DNA of 64,000 nt from Weeksellaceae bacterium (GCA_022013695.1 JAKLPS010000025.1:1-64000), one strand, 5' to 3'; shown: positions 53,915 to 62,835, numbered from the stretch's first letter. Program-made: numbers and translations. The notes: generated by a model not told the origin, from the sequence alone.

Positions 53915-54640
53915 ATGAAGAATAATATTTTAAAAATTACGGCAATCTTTGGTTTAACTACTGTTTTACTAAATTCTTGCGGTGGTCCAAAAGATAATCC
54001 ACCTTTGGTATATTTCCCAGATATGTATTTCCCAGTAGCTTATGATCCTCTGATGAAAGCGAAAGATGCTTATTCTGACCACGAAAATGAAATACCCGCT
54101 TTTGCTGCCAGAAATGGAGAAACAGGGCTGTCTCCCGTCGAAGGAAGTGTTTCGCAAAACAAAGACGGAATCGTAAGTGAAGAGACTCTTCCTAAAAATG
54201 TAGATGAATATAATGCAGGATACGACGCATCAAAATTGGTAAAAGCCGCTCCTCTGAAACCAGAAAATCTTGAAAAGGATATGGCGAGAGGAAAAGTCCT
54301 CTTTGATCACACTTGTTCCGCTTGTCACGGCACTGGTGGCGACGGACAAGGGCCAATCGTTAAAAGCGGCGCGTACTCTGGCGTTCCCGTCTACGCAGAT
54401 AGAGACATCACCATTGGATCCATTCACTATGTTTTGACAAATGGTAGAAATGCGATGGGATCTTACGCAGGACAGTTAAACGTTGGGGATCGATGGCGAG
54501 TGGCTTTATACGTTTATAACACCTTCAAAGCACCAAGTCTTGCCAAGTCTGCTGCACCCGCCGCTCCCGCAACGGCAACTCCGACAGATAAAACTTCTAC
54601 TGCAGCAGCTGCACCAGAAGCCAAAACCAATGCTAAATAA
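53915..54640 (+). CDS. actE: Alternative complex III subunit ActE (monoheme cytochrome c lipoprotein)
   Basis: A 241-residue lipoprotein cytochrome c. The lipobox is LLNSC (Cys22 counted from this start). The single heme motif CSACHGTGGDGQGP lies at about residue 130. The axial Met is probably in GRNAMGSYAGQL. The C-terminal 35 residues are Ala/Pro/Thr-rich and probably flexible. An ATG three codons upstream overlaps actD; the one used here fits the family start better. Confidence 0.92.
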   Translation: MKNNILKITAIFGLTTVLLNSCGGPKDNPPLVYFPDMYFPVAYDPLMKAKDAYSDHENEIPAFAARNGETGLSPVEGSVSQNKDGIVSEETLPKNVDEYNAGYDASKLVKAAPLKPENLEKDMARGKVLFDHTCSACHGTGGDGQGPIVKSGAYSGVPVYADRDITIGSIHYVLTNGRNAMGSYAGQLNVGDRWRVALYVYNTFKAPSLAKSAAPAAPATATPTDKTSTAAAAPEAKTNAK

Positions 54641-54652
54641 AAAAAGAAAAAA

Positions 54653-55990
54653 ATGTATAGTTTTTCACCAAAATTAAAATTGTATTCTATCATACTCATC
54701 GTTGTAGGAGTTGTTTTATTCGGTATTGGTTATGCTCTTAACCACGGATTGGACGATGCTGCGATTTCTCATTGGATGGAGTCTGTTCATTCAAAAGGTC
54801 ACGATATGCCCTCCAACTCGAGCGAATTAGTCGGTCCGCAGGATCACGAAGCCCATTTGGAGCACGCGAAACTGCAAGTTCATAATCAACCGCTGGCAGC
54901 CGTCCATACATTTGCAGTATTCTTTTTTGCAATCAGCTGTTGTGCGCTGTTCTTTTACAGCATCCAGCACGCCGCTCATGCCGGTTGGTCTATTATAGTC
55001 ACCCGTGTGATGGAGGCAGTGGCTTCATTCATTCCTTATGGAGGAGTACTCCTGATTATCTTAACAGTTTTGAACATCACCCATCACGGGCATCTATTCC
55101 ATTGGATGGATCCTAATCTTACCGATCCTAATTCTCCCCAATTTGATATTATTTTGTACGAGAAAGCACAGCGGTTTCTTAATACGCCATTTTATTTAGT
55201 CAGAACTTTGATCTATACTTTTGGAGCCTCATTCTTTGTTTGGAAATTAAAAAACTTGTCAAAAAAAGTAGATGAGAATAAAGGTGACAGAAAAATCTAT
55301 GCGCGTCTCTACAGTTGGAGCGTCGGTTACATCGCCTTCTTTGGGTTTGCATCGGCAGCCTGGGCTTGGGATTGGTTGATGTCTATTGATCCTCACTGGT
55401 ACTCAACACTTTACATTTGGTACTCTATGGTGAGCTGCTTGTCAACTGCTGTTGCGTGCATCATTTTGGTAAGCGTTTATATTAAGAAAAAGGGTGTTTA
55501 TCCTCAATTTAATAATAATCACCTTCACGATTTGGCGAAGTTCTTGTTCGCAACCAGTATGTTGTGGAGCTACCTTTGGTTCTGCCAATTTATGTTATAT
55601 TGGTATGCCAACGTACCAGAAGAGATCAACTATTTCTTTGGCAGATTTGAGTACTATCGTCCGACTTTTCTACCGATGTTGATTATCAATTTCCTAGTGC
55701 CACTATTGGTTTTGGTAAGCAGCAGCATCAAGAGAAATTACAAAGTAGTCACTTTTATGGCATGCCTTGTCATTTTTGGGCACGCTGTAGATTATTTTAA
55801 TATGGTAATGCCGGGAACTGTAGGACCTTATTGGGTCAATACTTCCATGCTATTGCTCGTTTTAGGCGCTTTCCTTTTCATTGCTGGTATTTTTGTTTTT
55901 GCGGTAATGACGGCTCTTTCGAAACTAAAACTGATGCCAACAGGCAATCCATTCTTCCACGAGTCGGAGATCTACGAATATCCTTTCTAA
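54653..55990 (+). CDS. actF: Alternative complex III subunit ActF
   Basis: A 445-residue NrfD-like inner-membrane subunit with about ten membrane segments, paired with ActC in the membrane arm. The His-rich first loop (HWMESVHSKGHDMP and HEAHLEHAKLQVHNQP) is typical, and SAAWAWDWLMSIDPHWYSTLY in the middle (split by the family Trp motifs) is the strongest match. It starts 12 nt after actE and is followed by a strong terminator. No cytochrome oxidase gene follows, unlike the act-cox arrangement known from several other Bacteroidota. Confidence 0.93.
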   Translation: MYSFSPKLKLYSIILIVVGVVLFGIGYALNHGLDDAAISHWMESVHSKGHDMPSNSSELVGPQDHEAHLEHAKLQVHNQPLAAVHTFAVFFFAISCCALFFYSIQHAAHAGWSIIVTRVMEAVASFIPYGGVLLIILTVLNITHHGHLFHWMDPNLTDPNSPQFDIILYEKAQRFLNTPFYLVRTLIYTFGASFFVWKLKNLSKKVDENKGDRKIYARLYSWSVGYIAFFGFASAAWAWDWLMSIDPHWYSTLYIWYSMVSCLSTAVACIILVSVYIKKKGVYPQFNNNHLHDLAKFLFATSMLWSYLWFCQFMLYWYANVPEEINYFFGRFEYYRPTFLPMLIINFLVPLLVLVSSSIKRNYKVVTFMACLVIFGHAVDYFNMVMPGTVGPYWVNTSMLLLVLGAFLFIAGIFVFAVMTALSKLKLMPTGNPFFHESEIYEYPF

Positions 55991-56013
55991 GTAAATTTGG
56001 AACCGAAATTATA

Positions 56014-56043
56014 AAAACCCAGCAGAAATGTTGGGTTTTTTTA
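56014..56043 (+). terminator. Terminator after actF
   Basis: AAAACCCA pairs with TTGGGTTTT and runs into a T tract, closing the act operon. Confidence 0.85.
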
Positions 56044-56073
56044 TTAATTTTAATCAAATAAAAACAAAAACAA

Positions 56074-56769
56074 ATGATCCACAAACTTCCGATCGAAAAT
56101 ATTTTATTCCTCGATATCGAAACTGTTCCACAGATTGACAGTTGGCATAACCTCCATCCCACCACACAATACCTTTGGGACAAGAAAACCAAACTTCAGA
56201 GAAAAGATGAAGTAGAAGCTTCCGATTTCTACGAACAGCGGGCAGGAATCATGGCAGAATTTGGAATGATTATCTGCATATCAATCGGAATGATGGATAA
56301 TAATTCCGGAAGGCTGAAGATCAAAACATTCTCAGGAGAGGAGAAGGGTTTATTAATTTCATTTTGTGAATTATTCAACAGTCCTAGGATGAATAATGTG
56401 ATTCTTTGTGCTCACAACGGCAAAGAATTTGATTTTCCTTATATTGCTAGACGGCTTTTGGTTCACGGCATTCAGCCGCCACTACCTTTTCAAATGTTCG
56501 GAAAGAAACCGTGGGAAATTCCCCATATCGACACGATGGAACTCTGGAAATTCGGAGATTGGAAGAGTTATGTCTCTTTGGAACTTTTAGCTCACATCTT
56601 TGGAATTCCAACGCCGAAAGACGATATAGAGGGAAGCATGGTTGCCGATATATACTACAAAGACGGCGATATAGATAGAATCATTCACTATTGTGAGAAA
56701 GATGTCCTAACTTTGGCCAATATTTTCCGGCGAATGCGACAGGAAGATCTCTTAAAAAGATTAGAATAA
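56074..56769 (+). CDS. 3'-5' exonuclease, DEDDy type (PolB exonuclease-like)
   Basis: A 231-residue RNase H-fold exonuclease. Exo I is FLDIETVP (D14 and E16), Exo II is AHNGKEFDFPYI (about 112-123), and Exo III is HYCEKDVLTLA near 210-220, where Tyr-x3-Asp marks the DEDDy class. The family is the predicted exonuclease related to the proofreading domain of family-B DNA polymerases, without the polymerase. Cytoplasmic; its substrate is not known. It begins after the act terminator and its stop codon is one base from the start of the next gene, so they are likely cotranscribed. Confidence 0.88.
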   Translation: MIHKLPIENILFLDIETVPQIDSWHNLHPTTQYLWDKKTKLQRKDEVEASDFYEQRAGIMAEFGMIICISIGMMDNNSGRLKIKTFSGEEKGLLISFCELFNSPRMNNVILCAHNGKEFDFPYIARRLLVHGIQPPLPFQMFGKKPWEIPHIDTMELWKFGDWKSYVSLELLAHIFGIPTPKDDIEGSMVADIYYKDGDIDRIIHYCEKDVLTLANIFRRMRQEDLLKRLE

Positions 56770-56770
56770 A

Positions 56771-57097
56771 ATGAAACTGACAGACGATCAAATTGCTGAT
56801 ATCGGCGAAGAAATCATCAAAGAACTGAAAACCGTTTTCGACCCAGAAATCCCAGTTGACATTTATGAATTGGGATTGGTTTACGATGTTCAGATTTCCG
56901 ATGATGCCGATGTTCTTGTAACGATGACACTTACCTCGCCCAATTGCCCCGTTGCAGAAACCTTACCAGTGGAAGTGGAGGACAAAGTGCGCAGTGTCGA
57001 AGGCGTTAAATCTGCCAAAATAGACCTCACTTTTGAGCCCACTTGGACCAAAGATATGATGAGTGAAGAAGCCAGATTTGAGTTGGGAATGTTATAA
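56771..57097 (+). CDS. SufT-like MIP18 family iron-sulfur assembly protein
   Basis: A 108-residue MIP18/DUF59 protein. Members help mature Fe-S proteins or load metal clusters on targets. The family signatures FDPEIPVDIYELGLVY (about 23-38) and TLTSPNCPVAETLP with its conserved Cys (about 60-73) are intact, as is the C-terminal FEPTWTKDMMSEEAR. In Bacteroidota this gene often belongs to the SUF system; here it is apart from sufE (23003) and next to the exonuclease gene. Confidence 0.92.
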   Translation: MKLTDDQIADIGEEIIKELKTVFDPEIPVDIYELGLVYDVQISDDADVLVTMTLTSPNCPVAETLPVEVEDKVRSVEGVKSAKIDLTFEPTWTKDMMSEEARFELGML

Positions 57098-57127
57098 AAT
57101 CAGATGTTAGGGCGAAAACCTTTTCAA

Positions 57128-57532
57128 CTAATTTAAATATTCGAACAATAATATTTTCTTAACATCAGGATGCAAACTGAGATAGACAGCGCTGTTTTTC
57201 ACAGTATCCTCAATGAATTCCTTCTCTTCCAACGAGTACGAAAAAGGAAATTTGAAAACACAAAAAATCTCGCCAATCCTCCTCGGTTCAAAGTACATCG
57301 TTTTTTTTAGATCACAGGTTGCGCCCGTGATATTCACATTTCTGTCTTTTCCAAAAAGTACTAGAGCCGCAAAGGCACTTTGGGCCAAAGCCGTTGCAAA
57401 AATGTCGGTAGGAGAAAAATGGTCTCTTACCATAAAGTTATTAGAAGGAACGTAAGTTGTAAAAACGTCCGCAGACGCTTCGTGCACAGATTCAATCTTG
57501 AAATCGCCTAAATAAGTTGTTTTTGAGGTCAT
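57128..57532 (-). CDS. OsmC family protein lacking both catalytic cysteines
   Basis: A 134-residue OsmC/Ohr-fold protein. Relatives are peroxidases that detoxify organic hydroperoxides with two cysteines. The frame around the first is clear (FSPTDIFATALAQSAF, 39-54), but where homologues read ATALGSCM this one has Ser52. The second region reads NSAVYLSLHPDV (113-124) where homologues have KCPVHKSLHPDV, so Ser114 replaces Cys. The only Cys residues are C73 and C91, at non-catalytic places. It probably binds a ligand or has another role. Convergent with the SufT-like gene; the next gene upstream on its strand is the HMG-CoA lyase, 117 nt away. Confidence 0.85.
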   Translation of the reverse strand: MTSKTTYLGDFKIESVHEASADVFTTYVPSNNFMVRDHFSPTDIFATALAQSAFAALVLFGKDRNVNITGATCDLKKTMYFEPRRIGEIFCVFKFPFSYSLEEKEFIEDTVKNSAVYLSLHPDVKKILLFEYLN

Positions 57533-57649
57533 AACGATGTGTTTTTAATTATTTTTTCTGTATTAAATTTACATCTTTTTTTCGAAAGTGGAAATTTGAT
57601 GTATGAATATTTATTAAAATATGATTTTATTTCCCTTTGTGATGAAATT

Positions 57650-58498
57650 CTAAAAATGAAAAATATCTTTTGCCATATTATAGGCGCTTTCAAAATGAAG
57701 CAAATTCTGCCGGATATCCAATTTTTCGGATGACATAAACGTAAAAACCTTCTCAGTCGGCATATTTCCAACCAAATCATCATTCGCCATTGGACAGCCT
57801 CCGATTCCTTTGATCGCACTGTCAAATCTTCTGCAGCCCTCGTCATAAGCGGCTTTCAGTTTGATGTAAGAATCTTCGTAACGGTTGTGAAAATGCGCTC
57901 CAAAATCGATAGTAGGATATTTGACAGGAATCTTATTGAACAAAATCGAAATTTTTTCCACGTTGCCAACGCCAGTTGTGTCGGAAAGTAAAATATTTTT
58001 TATTCCAATTTCTTCAAAACGTTTTGCCCAGAAATCCACATCTTCCCATTTCCAGCTTTCGCCGTACGGATTTCCGAAAGCCATAGAAAAGTACAGATTC
58101 AGTTGCCGACTTTCAGATTTTGCTAATTCCCAGATTTTTACCACTTCAGAAAATGCTTCCTCTCGGCTTTTGTTCGTATTTCTATGCTGAAAAGTCTCCG
58201 AAATCGAAAAAGGGAAGCCCAAAATATCAACCTGAGCGTGGCTTAGCGCTTTCTCTGCACCGCGAAGATTCGCAACAATCACAGAAAGTTTGGTATTAGA
58301 AAGCGATTTGTCAATTTCATCCAGCACAGTGCCCGAGTCCGCCATTTGAGGCATCGTTCGCGGGTTTACGAAGCTTCCGCAATCCAGCACATCAAAACCG
58401 ACTTCCATTAATCTATTAATGTAGTCAATTTTCGTTTGCGTCGGGATCATCTCTCCCCAGCCTTGCATGGCGTCTCTAGGACATTCGGTTAAGAACAT
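57650..58498 (-). CDS. mvaB: Hydroxymethylglutaryl-CoA lyase
   Basis: Splits HMG-CoA into acetoacetate and acetyl-CoA in leucine degradation. A 282-residue TIM-barrel of the DRE-TIM family. TECPRDAMQGW at the N-terminus contains the catalytic Arg and Asp, GAHFHNRYEDS holds the metal-binding His pair, and GIGGCPMANDDLVGNMPTE carries the signature catalytic Cys. Length is a little below the 300 of most homologues at the N-terminus, but the family core is complete. It has no partner genes of the leucine pathway here. Confidence 0.94.
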   Translation of the reverse strand: MFLTECPRDAMQGWGEMIPTQTKIDYINRLMEVGFDVLDCGSFVNPRTMPQMADSGTVLDEIDKSLSNTKLSVIVANLRGAEKALSHAQVDILGFPFSISETFQHRNTNKSREEAFSEVVKIWELAKSESRQLNLYFSMAFGNPYGESWKWEDVDFWAKRFEEIGIKNILLSDTTGVGNVEKISILFNKIPVKYPTIDFGAHFHNRYEDSYIKLKAAYDEGCRRFDSAIKGIGGCPMANDDLVGNMPTEKVFTFMSSEKLDIRQNLLHFESAYNMAKDIFHF

Positions 58499-59061
58499 TT
58501 ATTTGTTTTTTTAATTTATTAGGGCAGCTTTCCCCGTAGTTTATGCTAAACTTGTTGAAGGGCTCCCAATTTTTTTGGCGCACGGCTTATAATTAATTAA
58601 ATCTTTGACTATGCGAAAAAATTTCCACTCCTTTAGGTCTGTCAGAATAAAATATGATTGATAAAAATTAAATCTAGAAAAGAAAAAAGCACAGAATTAA
58701 ACTTTCCTCTGGCTGACAAAAACCCAAGCCTTGTTTGGAATTAAATGCTTTTCTTTCATTGAATTCAAATAGAACTTAGGTATTTTAAGCCCAATTTAAG
58801 ACTTTGAATTGAACGAAAGTTTCTCTTTTTTTTTGTTTAATTGATAAATTCAAAATTATGAAAAAAACTGCGAAATAATTTTTTTTGTCTATAAAAATAA
58901 AGTTGCGATGAAGATTTTACATAAAAAATGGACACAATAAAAATACAATGATATCATCCGACAGAATCTCTGCAGATTTGTTTAGATTTTTGCAAAATGA
59001 TAGATATCTCCAAAAATGTAATTTGCAAAATCTGTGAGAAACCTGAAATTACAAATTTCTG

Positions 59062-59145
59062 TAAGCGAAGCGTCTTTCTGAACCTAAATACAGTCTATTT
59101 TCAAGAAAATCTTTGTGGTCTTTGTGTTCCCCTTTGCAATCTTAA
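59062..59145 (+). repeat. Dispersed intergenic repeat, copy 2
   Basis: Matches 488-510 at 20 of 23 bases, then a diverged AT-rich tract and GTCTTTGTGTTC. The ends are uncertain. Confidence 0.4.
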
Positions 59146-59186
59146 AATATCTAACTTCTAACCTCTATTATATAAAAGAATACTTA

Positions 59187-59194
59187 TAAATTTG
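59187..59194 (+). promoter_or_regulatory. TAnnTTTG promoter box for the second GH3 gene
   Basis: TAAATTTG, 20 nt before the start codon. Confidence 0.5.
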
Positions 59195-59214
59195 ACTACC
59201 GAAAATTTTTATTG

Positions 59215-60714
59215 ATGCTGGATTTTATCAAGAAAAATATTGCACTCATCTGGGCCAAAAAACATACCGCCAAAACAAAAGACTTCAAAAATAATGCGGT
59301 CAAGAATCAGGAAGAATTGTTGCTTTCCCTCATCAAAACGGGCGAGAAAACCTTATTCGGAAGAGAACATCAATTCGAAAATATAAAAAATGTTGGGGAT
59401 TTTCAAAGTCAAATCCCCATCGCAGATTACGAAGACCTGAAGCCTTACATCGAGAAAATCAAAAAAGGACAATCCAAAATCCTTTGGTCGGGGTTGCCCG
59501 AATATTTTGCAAAAACTTCCGGAACCACTTCTGGTGCCAAATATATTCCGATTTCCAAAGAAGCAATGCCTTACCAGATTGCGGCCGCTCAAAGTGCAAT
59601 CTTTCATTACATCGCTCAAAAAAACAACGCCGATTTTGTAACCGGAAAAATGATTTTCCTGCAAGGTTCGCCCGAGTTGGAAGAAATCAACGGCATCAAA
59701 GTCGGGAGACTTTCCGGAATCGTAGCGCATCACATCCCCAATTATCTCCAAAAAAACCGACTGCCAAGCTGGGAAACCAATTGCATCGAGGATTGGGAAA
59801 CCAAGATCGATATAATCGTAGAGGAAACCGAGAACGAAAATATGACCCTGATTTCCGGGATTCCGCCCTGGCTAATAATGTATTTCGAGAAGTTGATTGA
59901 CAAACACGGGAGAAAAATCACAGAGATTTTCCCGAACCTTCAACTCATAATTACCGGTGGCGTCAATTACGAACCCTATCGCGACAAGATGAACGAATTG
60001 CTGGGGAAACCGGTCGATATCATTCAGACTTTTCCGGCGTCGGAGGGTTTTTTTGCTTTTCAGGACGATTATACCAAAGAAGGATTGTTGCTGCTGACCA
60101 ATCACGGGATTTTCTACGAATTTGTACCACTGGAGCAATATGGCAAACCCAATGCAGAAAGACTGACGCTGAAAAATGTGGAACTGAACAGAGATTATGC
60201 TTTGATTTTGACGACCAATTCTGGCCTTTGGGCTTATTCCATCGGCGATGTGGTGCGTTTTATTGATAAAAATCCTTACCGAATTCTGGTTTCCGGAAGA
60301 ACGAAACATTACACTTCCGCGTTTGGCGAGCACGTGATTGCGTTTGAAGTGGAAGAAGCTTTGAAAGCGACTGTCGAGAAATGTCCTGCTCAGATTACGG
60401 AGTTCCATCTGGCTCCGCAAGTGAATCCGGCGGAAGGTTTGCCCTGCCACGAATGGTTCATCGAATTTGAAAAAGAACCTGATCATTTTGATAATTTTAA
60501 ATCTGAATTGGATTTGCAATTGAGAAGGCGAAACACCTATTACGACGATCTGATTTCCGGAAATATTCTTCGGCCGCTAATGATTACGAAATTGAAAAAA
60601 AATGCGTTTCAGGATTATGCAAAATCTGAAGGAAAATTAGGGGGACAAAATAAAATCCCGAGATTGGCAAATGATCGGAAGATTGGGGATTTTTTGTCGA
60701 AGTTTAAATTATAA
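59215..60714 (+). CDS. GH3 family acyl-adenylate-forming protein, copy 2
   Basis: A 499-residue GH3 protein, paralogous to the one at 9849. The ATP loop is TSGTTSGAKYIPIS (about 103-116), the second motif is IIQTFPASEGFFAFQ (about 268-282), and the hinge is LVSGRTKHYTSAFGEHV. LTTNSGLWAYSIGDVVRF matches LVVTTNGGLWRYLIGDTVKF of copy 1, so the two share the whole fold. The core motifs are closer to the classical ones (TSGTTSG) than in copy 1. The substrate is unknown. A TTG one codon upstream is in frame, but the ATG is preferred. Confidence 0.9.
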   Translation: MLDFIKKNIALIWAKKHTAKTKDFKNNAVKNQEELLLSLIKTGEKTLFGREHQFENIKNVGDFQSQIPIADYEDLKPYIEKIKKGQSKILWSGLPEYFAKTSGTTSGAKYIPISKEAMPYQIAAAQSAIFHYIAQKNNADFVTGKMIFLQGSPELEEINGIKVGRLSGIVAHHIPNYLQKNRLPSWETNCIEDWETKIDIIVEETENENMTLISGIPPWLIMYFEKLIDKHGRKITEIFPNLQLIITGGVNYEPYRDKMNELLGKPVDIIQTFPASEGFFAFQDDYTKEGLLLLTNHGIFYEFVPLEQYGKPNAERLTLKNVELNRDYALILTTNSGLWAYSIGDVVRFIDKNPYRILVSGRTKHYTSAFGEHVIAFEVEEALKATVEKCPAQITEFHLAPQVNPAEGLPCHEWFIEFEKEPDHFDNFKSELDLQLRRRNTYYDDLISGNILRPLMITKLKKNAFQDYAKSEGKLGGQNKIPRLANDRKIGDFLSKFKL

Positions 60715-60784
60715 CTGAAGAGAACTTCTGGAATGACCCAACTGGTTTTTTATCTTTTGCTGTTAATTTTTTGTATAAACCCAT

Positions 60785-60896
60785 AGCCCTGATAGCAGCG
60801 GCATCCTTTTTTGGCATTGCGGTGAAAACGTGGAAAAGATGTTGAACGTGGATCGCAATGCCAAAAAAGATAGAGCGGATAGCAGGAAATAGCTCC
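60785..60896 (-). repeat. Dispersed hairpin element, copy 2
   Basis: On the minus strand it reads, in order, an ATTTCC block, TCCGCTC, ATCTTTTTTG, a loop, CAAAAAAGGAT, CCGCT and ATCAGGGCT, as in the copy at 21458-21593. The stem GGCATTGC (60813-60820) with GCAATGCC (60855-60862) is extended by T6/A6. The loop contains AACGTGG twice. It lies in the 268-nt gap between the GH3 and MFS genes. Confidence 0.55.
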
Positions 60897-60970
60897 TGAA
60901 AAATACCCTTAAAAAAAATAAAATAGCGGATGGATTTTGAAAAATCAACAGATAATTACTCACTTTCCAC

Positions 60971-60978
60971 TACTTTTG
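60971..60978 (+). promoter_or_regulatory. TAnnTTTG box immediately before the MFS gene
   Basis: TACTTTTG followed by C. It ends 4 nt before the ATG, so a leaderless transcript is expected. Confidence 0.5.
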
Positions 60979-60982
60979 CAAG

Positions 60983-62218
60983 ATGATTTCGTTCACGCCG
61001 CTCCGGGTTCTAGACAACATAGAGTTTAGGCATCTTTTATCGGGCAGATTTTTTCTCATCATTGCATTCCGGATGCTGGCAACGCTGCTCGGCTGGTGGG
61101 TTTATCAATTGACGAGGGATCCATTTTCCATTGGTTTGATTGGTCTTTCGGAGGTGATTCCGGCGGTTTCCTGCGCGCTGTATGCCGGACACGTGATCGA
61201 CATGAATGAGAAGAAGCGCTTGCTGCTGATTTGCAATTATGCCTATGTTTTTCTGATAAGTTTGCTTTTGATTCCGGCGTTTCTGGGTCATAGGCTGCAG
61301 TGGACGGGTCACGAGATTACGTATTTTATCTACGTCGTTATTTTCTTCACGGGGATTTGCCGGGCATTTATCGGGCCGCTGGTTCCGAGTATGATTCCGA
61401 GAATTGTGAAGCAGGAGAACTTGCCGTACGCCGTGACGCTGAACCAAGCTACTTTTCTGATTGCATCGGTCTCCGGGCACGCGTTATGTGGTTTTCTGAT
61501 TGCTTTGATTACTATTAAGTGGACTTTGGTGGTGATTGTCGGCTGTATGCTTTTGGCGTCTTTATTTTTCGGGACGGTCAACAGGCAGTTTTCGGAGAAT
61601 AAAAATCAGGATGTGAATGTTTTCGAGAGTATGAAGGAAGGGCTTTCCTACATTTATAAAACCAAAGAAATCTTTGCGGCGCAGATGCTGGATATGTTTG
61701 CGGTGCTTTTTGGTGGTGCGGTGGCGATGATTCCGGTTTTTGCGAGCGATATTCTGAAAGTGGGTTCCGAAGGTTTTGGATTGCTGAATGCGGCTTCGGA
61801 TATCGGTTCGATGTTGATTATCATTACGCTTTCATTGGTTCCGTTGAGGAGGAATCAAGGGATGATTTTGCTCTTTGTGGCTGCCGGATTTGGGCTGTGC
61901 ATCATCGGCTTCGGATTGTCGAAAATGTATTGGCTCTCGTTTGCGTTCTTGGTTTTGAGCGGAATGTTGGACGGCATCAGCGTTGTAATCAGAGGAACTA
62001 TTGTACAGCTGAAAACGCCGGAGGAAATCCGTGGAAGAGTTTTGAGCGTAAATTCAATTTTTATAATGTCCAGTAACGAGTTGGGGCAATTTGAAAGTGG
62101 ATTGGCGGCGAAACTGATGGGCGTTGTCCGGTCCGTGGTTTTTGGTGGCGCGATGACGGTTTTGACGGCTTTGGTTATCGGCGCGACTTCTAAGAAATTG
62201 AGGAAGATGGAGTATTAA
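60983..62218 (+). CDS. MFS transporter
   Basis: A 411-residue major facilitator with about twelve membrane segments. The first half starts with RHLLSGRFFLIIAFRMLATLLGWWVYQLT (interrupted here at the first helix end), and the loop GHVIDMNEKKRLLLIC after the third helix is the motif-A region. It resembles the EntS/bacterial exporter branch, but substrate cannot be read from sequence. AT content is lower than in its neighbours, with GC-rich codons in places. Single gene after copy 2 of the hairpin element. Confidence 0.88.
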   Translation: MISFTPLRVLDNIEFRHLLSGRFFLIIAFRMLATLLGWWVYQLTRDPFSIGLIGLSEVIPAVSCALYAGHVIDMNEKKRLLLICNYAYVFLISLLLIPAFLGHRLQWTGHEITYFIYVVIFFTGICRAFIGPLVPSMIPRIVKQENLPYAVTLNQATFLIASVSGHALCGFLIALITIKWTLVVIVGCMLLASLFFGTVNRQFSENKNQDVNVFESMKEGLSYIYKTKEIFAAQMLDMFAVLFGGAVAMIPVFASDILKVGSEGFGLLNAASDIGSMLIIITLSLVPLRRNQGMILLFVAAGFGLCIIGFGLSKMYWLSFAFLVLSGMLDGISVVIRGTIVQLKTPEEIRGRVLSVNSIFIMSSNELGQFESGLAAKLMGVVRSVVFGGAMTVLTALVIGATSKKLRKMEY

Positions 62219-62268
62219 ATGGCTTTTGGCGATTGGCTAACTGCTTTTGGCTTTAAATATTATGTTCT

Positions 62269-62835
62269 ATGAAAAGCGTTTTCACTTTTATTAAATCGAT
62301 TTTCGTTGGTCTGATTGTTTGGTTTTTAATCCATTCGATTTATATCACGATTGATGGACTTAATGATAAAAATAAAAACGCAGATGTTGCAATTGTTCTT
62401 GGAAATAAAGTAAATGAAGACGGAACTTTGTCCGAAAGATTGAAAGCGCGACTTGATAAAAGTTTGGAATTATTCAATCAAAAAAGAGTCAGAACAATTA
62501 TTGTCAGCGGTGGATTGGGCAAAGAAGGTTTTTGGGAAGGAAAGATAATGCAGGGATATTTAATTAATAATAAAATTCCAGCTAAGAAAATATTAGTTGA
62601 TAACTTCGGAAATGATACCGAGAAAACGGTGGAGAATTCGATAAGAATGATGGATAGTTTGAATTTCAAAAGTGCAATTTCTGTTTCTCAATATTTTCAT
62701 CAGACAAGAACCAAGAAATTATTCAGAAAGAAAGGTTTTGAGAATATCGAAAGTGCAAGTCCGGACTATTTTGAGTTGAGGGATTTCTACTCCATATTTA
62801 GAGAGTTTGTGGCTTATTATAAAGAGGCCCTTTGA
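62269..62835 (+). CDS. YdcF family protein (DUF218)
   Basis: A 188-residue protein with one N-terminal membrane segment (about 7-27) and a DUF218 domain outside it. The domain signatures are VAIVLGNKVNEDGTLSERL (about 39-57), IIVSGGLGKEG and the ENSIRMMDSL region, with ISVSQYFHQTRTKKLF near the C-terminus. The family includes SanA/ElyC of E. coli, which act in envelope integrity and lipid-carrier metabolism; a similar role is inferred. No neighbours suggest a pathway. Confidence 0.9.
   Translation: MKSVFTFIKSIFVGLIVWFLIHSIYITIDGLNDKNKNADVAIVLGNKVNEDGTLSERLKARLDKSLELFNQKRVRTIIVSGGLGKEGFWEGKIMQGYLINNKIPAKKILVDNFGNDTEKTVENSIRMMDSLNFKSAISVSQYFHQTRTKKLFRKKGFENIESASPDYFELRDFYSIFREFVAYYKEAL

Larger units (their letters stand above)
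58499..59214. other. Long intergenic region with hairpins and a repeat copy
   Basis: 716 AT-rich bases without a plausible gene. Three things are visible. First, a 17-bp inverted repeat with two mismatches (58753-58769 and 58803-58819), followed by a T-rich run to about 58835, looks like a terminator of an unseen transcript. Second, a dyad lies at 58984-59033 (AGATTTTTGCAAAAT with ATTTGCAAAATCT). Third, a second copy of the repeat found before ftsQ is at 59062-59084. The start of the region (GGGCAGCTTTCC at about 58525) faintly resembles the dispersed hairpin element. Confidence 0.5.
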
